Positions 25,812-36,770 of a DNA stretch of 64,000 nucleotides are shown piece by piece; within the stretch, counting starts at the first letter, position 1, and the number at the start of each line of letters is the position of its first letter. Under the pieces are notes generated by a model. The model saw nothing but the letters and a program-made list of their open reading frames with translations, did not search any database and was not told the origin of the DNA. A program made the translations under genes and the position numbers. The stretch lies in contig NZ_CP090419.1 of NCBI RefSeq assembly GCF_032716425.1, positions 2,730,001-2,794,000 of the forward strand, written 5' to 3'. The DNA comes from Pseudoalteromonas sp. N1230-9 (GTDB lineage Bacteria > Pseudomonadota > Gammaproteobacteria > Enterobacterales > Alteromonadaceae).

Positions 25812-28778
25812 ATGTTAAAAAACAAACTATCAAATGCTGTAAAGCTGGCGATTAGTACAGGGGTTGTTTCTACAGCTCTTATATACGCACCAATGAGTGC
25901 AGCAGAAGAGACAAGCGACGCAAAAAAAGATCTTGAAGTAATTTCAATCACAGGTAGTCGTATTAGACAACCGGGCGCTGTTTCTGCAAGTCCAATTGTA
26001 TCAATCGGAGAAAAAGAATTAGGTTATCAACAAGAGCCTGAAGTAGAACAAATACTAAGAACTTTACCTTCAACAATACCTGGCGATGGTAGTAACGTAA
26101 ATAATGGCTCTGGCGGTGCAGCCACTATTAACTTAAGAGGTTTAGGATCGCAACGTTCACTTGTTCTAATGAATGGACGTAGGATGATCCCATACAACTA
26201 TAATGGCTCAGTTGACAGTTCAACAATTCCAACAGCACTAATTGAACGAATTGATATTATCACTGGTGGTGCGTCAGCTGTATATGGTTCTGATGCGATT
26301 GCAGGTGCGGTGAATGTTGTATTAAAAGAAGACTTTCAAGGTGTTGATTTAGATCTTAAACACTCTCAAACCGGTGACAATGACGGTGACAAAAACAGTA
26401 TAGCCTTAACAATAGGTTCTAACCTAGAAGACGATAAAGGTAACGTTGTACTATCTCTTGGCTGGAGCCAGCGTGATCAAGTACTACTAGGTGATCGTCC
26501 TTTAGGTTTACTTGGTATTGAAACGGCTACCGGTGCTAACTATGAGCAATTTTTAAACGGCGAGCCACCAATCCCTGCGCCAGCAGATTGTAGTGGTCCT
26601 AACTCGGTTGAAAGTGGCGGCTCAACAACTGCATTCCCAACACGATTTGCAATTGTTGGTGCAGGCACAACTGGCTCAGGGCAATTTAGAAACGATGGTA
26701 CATTGCAACCAGATACATGTAGTGTATTTAACTTCAATCCATATAACTTCTATCAAACACCTTCAGAGCGTTATTCAGCAACCGCAATCGCTAAATATAA
26801 CCTCACTGATGAGCATAAAGTTTATTCAAGCTTTAACTACACTAACACCAGTGTTGATACGCAAGTAGCACCATCTGGTACGTTTGGTTCAAGTTTTGAT
26901 TTACCTTTAGCGAACCCGTTAATTGGCGATCAAGCTCGACAATTTATGATTGATGGCGCTTCTGCTGCTTTGGCGGCTGGTAGCTTAAATGACAGTAACT
27001 GGCAAGATGTTAACGGTAACGGCATTGTTGATAGTGAAGACTATCTAAAAGTGCAGTTACGTCGTAGAACATTAGAGTTAGGTGCTCGTACAGAACGATT
27101 TGACAGTACTCAGTTCCAAATCGTGACTGGTGTAACAGGTTTCTTCCTAGATGACTGGGAATATGATGTCAGCTATCAATATGGTGAATCTAACCGTACA
27201 ACTGTACGTGGTGGTTATACAAACTTAACCAACATTCAAAATGCATTAGATACAACCGATGGTGTAACCTGTAAAAATGGTGATTCAAGCTGTGTGCCAA
27301 TTAATCTATTTGGTGGCTTTGGTACCATCACGGATGAAATGGCAGGCTATGCACAAGCAATTGCCCTTCAACAACAAAAGTACAGCCAAGAAATTTTCAC
27401 CGCAACCGTTAATGGTGCAATCGAGTTTATCGAAATCCCAGGTGCTGGTGCACCACTTTCGATGAGTTTTGGTTATGAAAATCGTCGCGAAAAAGGCTTA
27501 TTTGAGCCTGATGAATGTTTAAAACTTGCCCCTGCTAGTTGTCAAGGTGGTGCAGGTGGTAACCAACTGCCTATTACAGGTGGCTTTAAAGTCGATGAGT
27601 TCTTCTTAGAAGGTTACTTACCTGTGTTAGATGGCTTGCCGGGTGCTGAAACTCTTGATGTAGAGTTTGGTTTCCGCTGGGCTGACTACGATACAGTAGG
27701 TAGCAACGAAACGTGGAAACTTGGCTTCAACTGGCGTCCTGTTAGCGATGTACTTATTCGTGTTATGCAACAACAAGCAACGCGCGCACCTAACGTAGGC
27801 GAAATTGCTTCACCTGTTGTAACAGGCTTAGACAACGCGCTACAAGATCCATGTTCAGTTGCTAACGCAGCTAACATTGATGATGCACTTAGACAACTTT
27901 GTATCTCAACAGGCATGACAGATGCTCAAGTTGGTAACGTACAAGATGTAATCTCTGGTCAAGTACAAGTCATTAGTGGTAGTGATCCTGCTAACCCACC
28001 AGGTGCTGAAGAAGCAGAAACATTCACTGCAGGTATTGTTTGGACACCTGAATTCAGTGTTGTTGAAAACTTCACGATTACGCTTGACTACTATGATATT
28101 GATATCGATGACATCATTGGTGAGTTCTCAGCTCAAGAAATTCTTGATGCCTGTTACGTACTAGGTGATGCAAACGAGTGTGCGAAGATTAATCGTATCG
28201 GTGGTGACTTAACTATCGCGGGTGCGGGTATTGAGCAATTTACTACCAACTTAAAAAATCAACGTGCCGAAGGTATCGAACTTGGTTTCAATTTTGGTAT
28301 CTTGCTTGATGACATGGGAGAGTTACAATTCTCAGGTAATATCAATAAATACCTAACCCAAGAGTCACAAAGCTCTGATACTGCACGTATTATTGACTGT
28401 AAAGGTTTTTACAGCACAAGTTGCGACCCTGTCTCTGAATTACGCTGGGTACAACGTACTAGCTGGATTTGGGAAGATCTAACCGTGTCACTACAATGGC
28501 GTCACATTGATGGTGTAGATATCGAGCCAATCGAAGCGCCAAATGTTTTTGAAGAATTCAGAAGCATCGAAAGCTATGATTATTTTGACTTATTCGCCAG
28601 CTACCATGTTACTGACTACATGAATGTTACATTCGGTATTGATAACATGTTTGAAAAAGAGCCACCTGTGGTTGGTAATGAAGCAGGTGATACTAGTTCA
28701 AACTCTGGTAACACATTCCCAAGTAACTATGACGTACTTGGTCGTCAATTTAAAATGGGTATTAAACTCAAATTTTAA
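25812..28778 (+). CDS. TonB-dependent outer-membrane receptor
   Basis: 988 aa. Signal peptide to about residue 30 (PMSAAEE), a TonB-box-like VISITGSRIRQPG, a plug domain (INLRGLGSQRSLVLMNGRR, IDIITGGASAVYGSDAIAGA), then a 22-strand barrel ending in RQFKMGIKLKF. The receptor class is that abundant in Alteromonadales and linked to peptides, glycans or unknown polymers. No substrate gene adjoins it: the next gene is a metallophosphoesterase on the opposite strand. A GGGAG site precedes the ATG. Its own terminator follows. Confidence 0.92.
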   Translation: MLKNKLSNAVKLAISTGVVSTALIYAPMSAAEETSDAKKDLEVISITGSRIRQPGAVSASPIVSIGEKELGYQQEPEVEQILRTLPSTIPGDGSNVNNGSGGAATINLRGLGSQRSLVLMNGRRMIPYNYNGSVDSSTIPTALIERIDIITGGASAVYGSDAIAGAVNVVLKEDFQGVDLDLKHSQTGDNDGDKNSIALTIGSNLEDDKGNVVLSLGWSQRDQVLLGDRPLGLLGIETATGANYEQFLNGEPPIPAPADCSGPNSVESGGSTTAFPTRFAIVGAGTTGSGQFRNDGTLQPDTCSVFNFNPYNFYQTPSERYSATAIAKYNLTDEHKVYSSFNYTNTSVDTQVAPSGTFGSSFDLPLANPLIGDQARQFMIDGASAALAAGSLNDSNWQDVNGNGIVDSEDYLKVQLRRRTLELGARTERFDSTQFQIVTGVTGFFLDDWEYDVSYQYGESNRTTVRGGYTNLTNIQNALDTTDGVTCKNGDSSCVPINLFGGFGTITDEMAGYAQAIALQQQKYSQEIFTATVNGAIEFIEIPGAGAPLSMSFGYENRREKGLFEPDECLKLAPASCQGGAGGNQLPITGGFKVDEFFLEGYLPVLDGLPGAETLDVEFGFRWADYDTVGSNETWKLGFNWRPVSDVLIRVMQQQATRAPNVGEIASPVVTGLDNALQDPCSVANAANIDDALRQLCISTGMTDAQVGNVQDVISGQVQVISGSDPANPPGAEEAETFTAGIVWTPEFSVVENFTITLDYYDIDIDDIIGEFSAQEILDACYVLGDANECAKINRIGGDLTIAGAGIEQFTTNLKNQRAEGIELGFNFGILLDDMGELQFSGNINKYLTQESQSSDTARIIDCKGFYSTSCDPVSELRWVQRTSWIWEDLTVSLQWRHIDGVDIEPIEAPNVFEEFRSIESYDYFDLFASYHVTDYMNVTFGIDNMFEKEPPVVGNEAGDTSSNSGNTFPSNYDVLGRQFKMGIKLKF

Positions 28779-28785
28779 CCTTCTA

Positions 28786-28807
28786 AGAGCGGCCTAACGG
28801 CCGCTCT
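28786..28807. terminator. Bidirectional terminator
   Basis: AGAGCGGCC-TAAC-GGCCGCTCT, 9-base perfect stem, between the convergent receptor and phosphoesterase genes, followed by a short AT-rich tract. Confidence 0.85.
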
Positions 28808-28810
28808 ATT

Positions 28811-29764
28811 TTATTTACATGTCGCTGTTAACGCTTTACCCGTTGCAACACTGGTTATTTGCCAATCCCCATCTTCTAGTTTCACACTTGCTATGTCACT
28901 AACCACATAATCACCAGGCACATTTAATCGCGTTAAATTTTCTGTAAGCTGTTGATAACAAAATGGCCCTGTATCTCCATGCATAATGAGCACAGGCTTT
29001 TTTGCAAATTTAGCAAATTGGGAAAAAGCATCGCGGTAGACTTTAAAAGCATCACAGTTTGAGCGCAGTGTCGCAGTGCATGCTGATTTATTCGTTGCAT
29101 TGTAAATATCAGCTTGAAAGCCAATGACATACGCTTTAACGCTTTGGTTATTTAAGCCCCGCTGCAACCACTCTAAGTTTAACCTGTCGCGTTTATCTGC
29201 TGCATCCAAAGCGTCATTTTTATTACTTTTCAGTATTTGCGCGCGCCCATTATACGTGCCCGCTATATGCAGAGTCATAAACTCAATATTATTAAATTGC
29301 CAACGCGCGTTCTCGCTCATGTCGAGCTGATGAGTAAAACCTTGTAATAAGTTTGCTTTTTTATAGTAATCATCGTCATACATTAAACCTTTTACATATT
29401 CTAATCGCTCAAGCTCATCAAACTGAGGGCTTAAGCTATCACGATCGCAATCAGTCCATTCATTATCACCCAACGTATAGATAAAAGGTTTATCGGTAAT
29501 TGCAGTTAAAAGCTGCTTATTGGCCTGAAGTAATTTGTTTGTGCAAGGTAAAGACCCTGATTTCATATCACCTAAATGCATCAAAAAGCTATGAGGCGTG
29601 GATGCGACCGCACGTGCGAGCTTACCATTCGGCTGAGCGAGATTAATTTCATCCATTGGTGTGTATGGCATATCACCCATAACCAAAAAGGTATTACTAG
29701 CCATTGCAAGAGAGAATGAGGCTGAACTAATAAACATGCTATTTACACCTAAAAATACAATCAT
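28811..29764 (-). CDS. Secreted calcineurin-like metallophosphoesterase
   Basis: 317 aa with a hydrophobic N-terminus ending near ASFSLAMA, consistent with a signal peptide. Metal-binding motifs of the metallophosphatase fold are recognisable: MGDMPYT, HLGDMKSG, TLGDNEWTDCD, and the late MHGDTG. Substrate is not predictable; periplasmic members act on nucleotides, phospholipids or phytate. A second ATG at 29737 is a possible start. The gene stands alone. Confidence 0.75.
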   Translation of the reverse strand: MIVFLGVNSMFISSASFSLAMASNTFLVMGDMPYTPMDEINLAQPNGKLARAVASTPHSFLMHLGDMKSGSLPCTNKLLQANKQLLTAITDKPFIYTLGDNEWTDCDRDSLSPQFDELERLEYVKGLMYDDDYYKKANLLQGFTHQLDMSENARWQFNNIEFMTLHIAGTYNGRAQILKSNKNDALDAADKRDRLNLEWLQRGLNNQSVKAYVIGFQADIYNATNKSACTATLRSNCDAFKVYRDAFSQFAKFAKKPVLIMHGDTGPFCYQQLTENLTRLNVPGDYVVSDIASVKLEDGDWQITSVATGKALTATCK

Positions 29765-29860
29765 AGTAAGTTCTCATAATGACAACAAAATGAAAACCAA
29801 CTGCGGCAGATTTTTTCTATCAGTGCTAAACTGCAGCCAGTAAATTAAGTAGGCCCCCGA

Positions 29861-30328
29861 ATGACATTAAGTACAACTTACACACTAGATAAACCGTATT
29901 ACTACGAATGCTTTGATGAGTCACTTCCCTACTCATCACAAGCCAAACCTAAATACCCGCTGCTGGCATTATTAATAACTCTGGGCTTATTAGCTTTTTA
30001 TCAATTAGATAATCATTACTTAGGCAGCTTTATGATTATGCTTGCTGTCGTTGAGTGCCTTTCGTTTTATTACAAACGTCCGTGGTGGGTCGCAAGACAA
30101 ATGATGAGCCGTGCATCAGGTAGCGAGGTGACCATTTTCTTTAACGATGAAGGGATTAAGGCTGAAAACCCATATAAGAGTTACCAATTTAGCTGGCAGC
30201 AGATAAGCGAGATTATTGAGACTGAACGAGGTTATATATTAAAAGCACAGCGCGGTATGCAATACATCTCTAAACAAGCACTTAGCGATGAAATAGTTGT
30301 TGAATTAAATAAAAGAGCCACTCAATGA
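29861..30328 (+). CDS. YcxB-like membrane protein
   Basis: 155 aa. Two hydrophobic helices near residues 32-68 are followed by a cytoplasmic domain with FFNDEGIKAENPYKSYQFSW and ISEIIETERGYIL. This resembles the C-terminal domain of YcxB-like proteins (PF14317), whose function is unknown. Its last codons overlap a bidirectional hairpin at 30313. Confidence 0.75.
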   Translation: MTLSTTYTLDKPYYYECFDESLPYSSQAKPKYPLLALLITLGLLAFYQLDNHYLGSFMIMLAVVECLSFYYKRPWWVARQMMSRASGSEVTIFFNDEGIKAENPYKSYQFSWQQISEIIETERGYILKAQRGMQYISKQALSDEIVVELNKRATQ

Positions 30329-30337
30329 GTGGCTCTT
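30313..30337. terminator. Bidirectional terminator-like hairpin
   Basis: AAGAGCCACTCA and TGAGTGGCTCTT flank a single base, so the inner pairs open to form the loop. It covers the end of the YcxB-like gene and lies just past csrA on the other strand. Confidence 0.75.
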
Positions 30338-30353
30338 AAGAATTTTTCGCTGA

Positions 30354-30545
30354 TTAAACATTGCCCGGATTTGGGTTAGATTTCTCTGCTTGGATTCGCA
30401 TATAGATTTCTTCACGATGTACTGATACATCTTTTGGTGCATTTACACCAATGCGAACTTGATTTCCTTTAACACCAAGAACAGTAACAGTTACTTCGTC
30501 ACCGATCATCAGGGTCTCACCTACTCTTCGAGTTAGTATTAGCAT
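30354..30545 (-). CDS. csrA: Carbon storage regulator CsrA
   Basis: 63-aa RNA-binding regulator that represses or activates translation by binding GGA motifs. The sequence [34 protein letters not shown] and [12 protein letters not shown] is diagnostic, with the RNA-contact residues R4-like and the C-terminal strand conserved. The ATG at 30545 is correct by homology; seven upstream residues are not part of CsrA. It follows lysC in the order alaS-lysC-csrA. Confidence 0.97.
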   Translation of the reverse strand: MLILTRRVGETLMIGDEVTVTVLGVKGNQVRIGVNAPKDVSVHREEIYMRIQAEKSNPNPGNV

Positions 30546-30638
30546 TCTCTTGCTCCCATGTTCCAAAAAATTAAAAGATTCCGCGTCAAAAACATTTTAA
30601 TGAAAACTTGACTTAAAAGTAAGTAAAAACTCTAAATC

Positions 30639-31856
30639 TTATTCATTTTCAGTTAAAAAAACTTTATGAAGTGCACGTACAGCCAGCTCTAAATATTTTT
30701 CGTCAATTAAAACTGAAATCTTTATTTCTGATGTCGACACAAGCACTACTTTGATGTTTTCCTCTGCAAGGGCATTAAAAAATAAACTTGCTACACCTGA
30801 GTGCGATTTCATCCCTACACCTACAGCTGACACCTTGGCAACATTGCTTACTCCTTTAACAGACTCCGCTTTTATATTACTTTGGTTTAAAGTTAGGATT
30901 TCAAGTGCTTGTTCAAAATCATTTGTGTGCACAGTAAAAGCATAGTCTATTTTTTCAAAGTTATGATTAACTTGATTAATCATATCTATTTCGATACCGA
31001 ATTCTGCAAAAAGTTGCAAAATTTTTGCAAGGTTTTCTACCCCTTGCTGCACACCATTGACATAAATCAGGCTTTCATCTCGATTAAAAGCAATACCCGA
31101 CACAATATTGGTTTGCACATCAGGCTCCTCAAAACTGATCAAGGTCCCTTGATCCGGGTTAAAACTCGATAATACCCTAAGCGGTATATTGTATTTTCCT
31201 GCGGCTTCAACACTGCGTATATGTAAAACTTTTGCGCCCAAGCTTGCCATTTCAAGCATTTCTTCAAACGTAACATGACTCATACGTCGCGCATTTGGTT
31301 CAATACGCGGGTCGGTGGTGTATACCCCATCAACATCAGTGTAAATTTGGCATTCGTCGGCATTGATAGCACCTGCAATCTCAACCGCAGAGGTATCTGT
31401 ACCACCACGACCAAGGGTTGTGACATTACCTTCAATATCACGGCCCTGAAAGCCCGCAATAATGGCAATCCGGTTATGTTCAAGTTCATGCTTAAGGCGA
31501 GTCGCTGCAATCTCTTCAATACGCGCTTTGCCAAACATATTGTCGGTGCGAATGTTGACCTGATCGGCAAGTAAGCTTACCGCAGAATGGCCCCGTTTAA
31601 TAATAGCCATTGCGAGTAAAGAGACTGACACTTGCTCACCGGTGGTTAGCAATACATCAAGCTCACGAGCACTGGGACGAGAATCGATTTGTTTAGCGAG
31701 TTCAATTAGACGGTTAGTTTCTCCCGACATAGCCGAGAGCACCACCACAACTTGATGGCCTTGTTGCTTGGTTTTTACAACAAGGTCGGCGACGGCCTCA
31801 ATTCGCTCTATTGAGCCAACTGAGGTGCCACCGAATTTTTGGACGATAAGTGCCAC
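30639..31856 (-). CDS. lysC: Aspartate kinase LysC (monofunctional)
   Basis: 405 aa. The kinase domain begins MALIVQKFGGTSVGS and contains TLGRGGTDTSAVEIA and YTDVDGVYTTDPR. The C-terminal third holds two ACT domains (about residues 265-400, including KVSAVGVGMKSHSGVASLFF), the site of feedback inhibition. It phosphorylates aspartate, the first step to lysine, threonine and methionine. Six bases downstream of alaS. No lysine riboswitch is seen, so any lysine control would be allosteric. Confidence 0.96.
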   Translation of the reverse strand: MALIVQKFGGTSVGSIERIEAVADLVVKTKQQGHQVVVVLSAMSGETNRLIELAKQIDSRPSARELDVLLTTGEQVSVSLLAMAIIKRGHSAVSLLADQVNIRTDNMFGKARIEEIAATRLKHELEHNRIAIIAGFQGRDIEGNVTTLGRGGTDTSAVEIAGAINADECQIYTDVDGVYTTDPRIEPNARRMSHVTFEEMLEMASLGAKVLHIRSVEAAGKYNIPLRVLSSFNPDQGTLISFEEPDVQTNIVSGIAFNRDESLIYVNGVQQGVENLAKILQLFAEFGIEIDMINQVNHNFEKIDYAFTVHTNDFEQALEILTLNQSNIKAESVKGVSNVAKVSAVGVGMKSHSGVASLFFNALAEENIKVVLVSTSEIKISVLIDEKYLELAVRALHKVFLTENE

Positions 31857-31862
31857 TAGAAG

Positions 31863-34463
31863 TTAAGAACGCTCAGATAACCAACCAGTTACACTTTCTA
31901 AGGCAGTAGCAAGGTTCTCTGGCTGAGTACCACCTGCTTGCGCCATGTCAGGACGACCACCGCCCTTACCGCCTACTTGTGCAGCCATGTGATTTACCAG
32001 CTCACCAGCTTTCACTTTACCTGTTAGGTCTTTAGTTACACCTGCAATCAGGCTTACTTTGTCGCCATTGGCTACGCCAAGGGCAATAACACCTGAACCA
32101 ATCTTCGTTTTCAGGTCATCAACCATGCCACGTAGTGCTTTAGACTCAGTACCTGCAACATCAGCAACCAGTAGCTTAATACCATTCACTTCAACAACAG
32201 AGTCAAGTAACGATGCACCTGCTGCACTTGCAAGCTTATCGTTAAGCTGTGCAATTTGCTTCTCAAGGCCTTTTGATTTCTCAAGTAATGCGGTTACTTT
32301 TTCAAGTACTGTGCTGCTATCACCTTTTACTAGCGCTGCAACATCATTTAGCTGTTGCTCTTGCTCACTCACATACGCAACAGCTTCAGCACCCGTTACC
32401 GCTTCAATACGGCGGATACCAGCAGCGATACCGCTTTCTGATACGATTTTAAATAAACCGATGTCACCTGCACGCTTAACGTGAGTACCACCACATAGCT
32501 CGATTGAGTAATCACCAATGGTTACTACGCGAACTTCGTCGTCGTATTTTTCACCGAATAATGCCATCGCACCTTTTGCTTTTGCATCTTCGATAGCCAT
32601 TAGCTCAGTTTCAAGGGCAAAGTTACGACGGATTTCATCGTTTACTGCGCGCTCGATTTGGCGTAATTCGTCTTTTGTTACTGCTTCAAAGTGAGAAAAG
32701 TCAAAACGTAAACGTTCAGGGTCAACAAGTGAACCTTTTTGATTTACGTGCTCACCTAAAATTTGACGTAAAGTTTCATGCAGAATATGCGTTGCAGTGT
32801 GGTTTTTCTTGATGCTATCGCGACGTGCTGCATCAATTGTTGCCTCTGCTTTATCGTTTGTACCAATGCGGCCTTGTACACGACCATGGTGTGCAAATGC
32901 ATTACCAAGTTTCGTGGTGTTAGTCACTACAAACTCACCACCAGCAACTTTTAACACACCCGTGTCACCAACTTGACCACCTGATTCAGCATAAAACGGT
33001 GTGCGATCTAAGATTGCGATACCTTCTTGACCATCTTCAAGTACAGAAACCGATTGACCTTCACTGAAAAGCTCGACCACAGTACCTGTGTAATGCTCTG
33101 CATCGTAACCTTTAAAGTCTGTGTGTTTTTCAGACTTAAGTTGTTGGTTGTAATCAGCACCAAACTTACCTGCTTGCTGTGCTTGCTTACGCTGAACAGC
33201 CATACACTCTTGGAAGCCGTGCTCATCAATCGTCATGAATCGCTCACGCGCCACGTCTGCCGTTAAGTCAGCTGGGAAACCGTAAGTGTCGTAAAGTTTG
33301 AACACTAAGTCACCTGGGATCACATCGCCTTCGATGTCAGCTAGGCTTTCTTCTAAAATAGCCAGACCACGCTCAAGTGTTTTACCAAACTGCTCTTCTT
33401 CAATACGCAGTACTTTTTCAATAATTTCTTGTTGCTTAGCAAGCTCTGGGTACGCTTGACCCATTTGCTCAATTAGCGCAGCAACTAGCTTGTAGAAGAA
33501 TGCACCTTTGGCGCCTAGCTTGTTACCGTGACGAACTGCACGACGAATAATACGACGTAGTACATAACCACGGCCTTCGTTTGATGGCATAACGCCGTCA
33601 GACACTAAGAACGCACACGAACGAATGTGGTCAGCCACAACGCGTAACGATTTATCATCTAAATCTTGTGCGTTGGTTACTTTTGCTGCCGCTGCAATAA
33701 GCGCTTGGAATAAATCGATTTCGTAGTTTGAGTGAACGCCTTGTAAAATTGCAGAGATACGCTCAAGACCCATACCTGTATCAACAGATTGCTTAGGAAG
33801 CGGCTCCATTGTACCGTCGGCATGGCGGTTATACTGCATAAATACTAGGTTCCAGATCTCGATGAAACGGTCACCGTCTTCTTCAGGTGAACCTGGAGGA
33901 CCACCCCAAATGTGCTCACCGTGATCGTAAAAGATTTCAGAACATGGACCACAAGGACCCGTATCACCCATTGACCAGAAGTTATCGCTGGTTGCAATGC
34001 GGATAATGCGATCTTCACTTAAGCCTACTTCTTTATGCCAAATATTGAAGGCTTCTTCATCATCGTGATAAATAGTAACAAGTAGTTTTTCTTGCGGTAG
34101 TTTTACTACTTCAGTTAAAAACTGCCACGCAAACTTAATTGCGTCTTGCTTGAAGTAATCGCCAAAGCTAAAGTTACCTAACATTTCGAAGAATGTATGG
34201 TGACGCGCTGTGTAACCTACGTTTTCAAGGTCGTTATGTTTACCACCTGCACGTACACAACGCTGTGAGCTGGTTGCACGCGAGTAAGGGCGGCTTTCCG
34301 CACCTAAAAATACATCTTTAAATTGCACCATACCGGCATTATTGAATAATAACGTGGCATCGTTACCCGGGATCAGCGAGCTTGAAGGAACAATTTGGTG
34401 TTGTTTAGAGGCAAAAAAGTCTAAGAACTGTTGCCTGATCTGTGCGGTAGTCATATGCTGCAT
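31863..34463 (-). CDS. alaS: Alanyl-tRNA synthetase
   Basis: 866 aa. Class II catalytic core at the N-terminus ([20 protein letters not shown]), then the editing domain with zinc motif HTATHILHE and [13 protein letters not shown], and the C-terminal C-Ala domain with [15 protein letters not shown]. It charges tRNA-Ala. A second ATG at 34454 (MTTAQIR) may be the true start. Conserved position between recX and the lysC-csrA pair. Confidence 0.97.
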   Translation of the reverse strand: MQHMTTAQIRQQFLDFFASKQHQIVPSSSLIPGNDATLLFNNAGMVQFKDVFLGAESRPYSRATSSQRCVRAGGKHNDLENVGYTARHHTFFEMLGNFSFGDYFKQDAIKFAWQFLTEVVKLPQEKLLVTIYHDDEEAFNIWHKEVGLSEDRIIRIATSDNFWSMGDTGPCGPCSEIFYDHGEHIWGGPPGSPEEDGDRFIEIWNLVFMQYNRHADGTMEPLPKQSVDTGMGLERISAILQGVHSNYEIDLFQALIAAAAKVTNAQDLDDKSLRVVADHIRSCAFLVSDGVMPSNEGRGYVLRRIIRRAVRHGNKLGAKGAFFYKLVAALIEQMGQAYPELAKQQEIIEKVLRIEEEQFGKTLERGLAILEESLADIEGDVIPGDLVFKLYDTYGFPADLTADVARERFMTIDEHGFQECMAVQRKQAQQAGKFGADYNQQLKSEKHTDFKGYDAEHYTGTVVELFSEGQSVSVLEDGQEGIAILDRTPFYAESGGQVGDTGVLKVAGGEFVVTNTTKLGNAFAHHGRVQGRIGTNDKAEATIDAARRDSIKKNHTATHILHETLRQILGEHVNQKGSLVDPERLRFDFSHFEAVTKDELRQIERAVNDEIRRNFALETELMAIEDAKAKGAMALFGEKYDDEVRVVTIGDYSIELCGGTHVKRAGDIGLFKIVSESGIAAGIRRIEAVTGAEAVAYVSEQEQQLNDVAALVKGDSSTVLEKVTALLEKSKGLEKQIAQLNDKLASAAGASLLDSVVEVNGIKLLVADVAGTESKALRGMVDDLKTKIGSGVIALGVANGDKVSLIAGVTKDLTGKVKAGELVNHMAAQVGGKGGGRPDMAQAGGTQPENLATALESVTGWLSERS

Positions 34464-34480
34464 GTGAAAATCTCACCCGT

Positions 34481-34933
34481 TTATTGCTGTGCTTGCATTG
34501 CAAAATCAATTTGTTCGTAATTAAAGCCTCGATACATCAAGTAGCGTACACGTTTCGCTCTTTCTTTCTGGTCGAGTTCTTTACCTGAATTTGAAAACTT
34601 CTTTAAATATGCGTCCTGTGCGAGTTCAAACCAATCGATTTCGAACTCCTCGAGCGTCTTATCTAATAGTGCTCGGTCTATCCCTTTCGCCATTGCTTCG
34701 CTCTGAATGCGTTTCGCACCATGATACTTTGCTAAATGGCGGCGTACAAACCCTTCGCAGTAGCGCTGTTCGTTAATAAAGTTGTGTGACTCACACCAAT
34801 CTAACAAACGCTCTGTAAACTCGGGCGTCGCCTCTTTTTGCTGTAACTTTCGCGTTAGGTCTCGACGCGAGTAATCTTGTCGAGACAGTAACCAAAGTAC
34901 GTAATTCTTTAATTTTTGTTCTTTATCATCCAT
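34481..34933 (-). CDS. recX: Regulatory protein RecX
   Basis: 150 aa built of the three-helix RecX repeats: SRRDLTRKLQQKEATPE, FINEQRYCEGFVRRHLAKYH, and YLMYRGFNYEQIDFAMQ at the end. It modulates RecA filaments. In most gammaproteobacteria recA lies directly upstream; here the upstream gene is a membrane protein and recA is not in the window. Overlaps that gene by one base. Confidence 0.92.
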   Translation of the reverse strand: MDDKEQKLKNYVLWLLSRQDYSRRDLTRKLQQKEATPEFTERLLDWCESHNFINEQRYCEGFVRRHLAKYHGAKRIQSEAMAKGIDRALLDKTLEEFEIDWFELAQDAYLKKFSNSGKELDQKERAKRVRYLMYRGFNYEQIDFAMQAQQ

Positions 34934-35727
34934 TACGCGTCAAAGCGCCCTGATTGTGACTGCGCCTGTGGTGCTTTTGGTTGGTCATCACCTTTTGGTA
35001 CAACCGGCATAAAAATAGCCTGAAAAGACACGAAGAAGCTAATGTAACAAATTGGCATTAAAACCAATAGAGGAATAAACGATAAAGGAATACAGATCAC
35101 CATTAAAACGGCGCAAATTAGGCCATAGACACTCAGTGGTGCCATATTATGGTAAAACACCATGAATGAGGTTTTTAGAACCTGCAACATATTGCTTTGT
35201 TTTTGAAAATAAACCAATGGAATAGCATAAGCAAACGCAGTCATATACACACAGATTGCTAATAGAAATACCGCCACTTGCCCCATGGAAATTGTGGCCA
35301 GTAAATCAGCAATATGTGTTTGATTTTGTGGGTCGAACGTTTGGCTTGAAATAACCGCATAAGCATCGGCAAAAATGAAATTTGATAACAGGGCTAATAA
35401 AATACCCGCCGCCATCTGGTACACAGCAACACGCACTAAACCAATACGATTACCTTTATTACTAAAGGGTTTAAAAATATCAACTTGGCTAACCGTACCA
35501 CCTTGCTGTTTTGTCAATACTGCTTGATAAAAACCAGCCATTAAAAATGGCGCAACAAATGCACCGACGACTTGTAACAGTGGTAGCACTAACGATAAAA
35601 AGCCAATAACACCTATTAACAGGTGCATTAAAATAAACGTAACGGGTTGCAGCTTGAAGATTTCCCACCCTGCTTTAAACCATTTTACGCCTGCATCGGC
35701 TTTAAAAACACGAACTTCGATCGACAT
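34933..35727 (-). CDS. BPSS1780-family membrane protein
   Basis: 264 aa with about six hydrophobic helices. The first is preceded by VKWFKAGWEIFKLQPVTF, which is characteristic of the BPSS1780 family of uncharacterised inner-membrane proteins. A proline/glutamine-rich cytoplasmic tail (KGDDQPKAPQAQSQ) ends the protein. It overlaps recX by one base and is probably co-transcribed, in the position usually held by recA. Confidence 0.8.
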   Translation of the reverse strand: MSIEVRVFKADAGVKWFKAGWEIFKLQPVTFILMHLLIGVIGFLSLVLPLLQVVGAFVAPFLMAGFYQAVLTKQQGGTVSQVDIFKPFSNKGNRIGLVRVAVYQMAAGILLALLSNFIFADAYAVISSQTFDPQNQTHIADLLATISMGQVAVFLLAICVYMTAFAYAIPLVYFQKQSNMLQVLKTSFMVFYHNMAPLSVYGLICAVLMVICIPLSFIPLLVLMPICYISFFVSFQAIFMPVVPKGDDQPKAPQAQSQSGRFDA

Positions 35728-35805
35728 AGTTTCTCATTCAATAACGGCAAAACGCACCGAGTATAACTGGGTGCGCCACGGGTTTATAGTCACCTGTTGT
35801 GAAAT

Positions 35806-36432
35806 TTATTCAGGCTTTTTAATTTTCTTAATATCAAGCATGTGCGAGCCATGTTTGATTTTCGTTTCAAGGTAAGCACGGTTACCCACTACACCTGCTT
35901 TAATGTGTGCATGCGTACCAACTACTGAATCAACCTCAATGCCAGCGTCACGCAGTGCTTTAAGCTTATTCGGGTTATTTGTCATTAACTTAACATGCTT
36001 TTGATTAAGTGCTTCGAGCATTAATACGGCGTCTGAAAAGTCACGCAAATCATCAGCAAAACCCAAGTGGTTGTTCGCTTCGTACGTATTCATACCTTGC
36101 GACTGCAATACGTAAGCATCAATCTTGTTGTATAAGCCAATGCCACGGCCTTCTTGGCGTAAATACAGTAAAATACCACCTTGCTCGTGCATCATTTCAA
36201 TGCATTCATTTAACTGCTCACCACAATCACAACGTGACGAATGAAATACATCGCCAGTCAAACACTCTGAATGCATACGAATTAAGGGTACGTCTTGCTC
36301 GGTGTCGGCTTGATTAAACACTAAAGCAACATGCTCTTGGCCATCATTTAAGCCACTAAAAGATACGATTTCTGCAGGAATATCACTGTTTTTGCCAACA
36401 TTTAGCTGGACTCTTGCTCTTACTTGCGCCAC
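35806..36432 (-). CDS. ribA: GTP cyclohydrolase II
   Basis: 208 aa. First enzyme of riboflavin synthesis, opening GTP to a pyrimidine and formate. The zinc cysteines lie in [20 protein letters not shown], and [18 protein letters not shown] is the catalytic/GTP-binding loop. Stand-alone form, without the DHBP synthase domain. No FMN riboswitch was seen upstream. It ends with a basic tail (KKIKKPE). Confidence 0.95.
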   Translation of the reverse strand: MAQVRARVQLNVGKNSDIPAEIVSFSGLNDGQEHVALVFNQADTEQDVPLIRMHSECLTGDVFHSSRCDCGEQLNECIEMMHEQGGILLYLRQEGRGIGLYNKIDAYVLQSQGMNTYEANNHLGFADDLRDFSDAVLMLEALNQKHVKLMTNNPNKLKALRDAGIEVDSVVGTHAHIKAGVVGNRAYLETKIKHGSHMLDIKKIKKPE

Positions 36433-36770
36433 GACAAATCCAAATTAAAAAATAAATGCGATACTGCAAATGTGATTACAACAGCTTGAAGGTTGTAAGA
36501 ATGCAACATACGACGAGTGATAACTAATATTGAGGCAGTTACCAGCAATTCAAGTATTATACACTCAAAGCACTTAAAGATACGAGCTTTGCACTGTGTA
36601 TTGCGGCTAAAATTGAAATACAGGCATGCAACTTTTAGTTTGAAAGTTTCTAAACAAGTGACAACGCTCACGCTGTTTGCTACCATCATCGAGGATAAGA
36701 TTCATTCTCATTTACTCAACTTCAATCATCTTATTCACGCACCTACAGGAAAATAATAATAAGGATTATT
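36433..36770. other. Intergenic region between ribA and the TPR/TonB gene
   Basis: 338 bases between divergent genes. I see promoter-like AT-rich sequence but no gene, hairpin or riboswitch worth naming. A minus-strand frame at 36420-36689 has no family resemblance. Confidence 0.6.

Noticed and set aside
31857..31862. Lysine riboswitch before lysC
   Set aside because: Only six bases separate alaS and lysC, so there is no leader.
32059..32484. Plus-strand open frame of 141 codons
   Set aside because: Antisense of alaS; composition is a typical Ser/Ala/Thr-rich shadow.
36420..36770. Possible FMN riboswitch upstream of ribA
   Set aside because: No RFN-like conserved stems are visible; the gap looks like ordinary promoter DNA.
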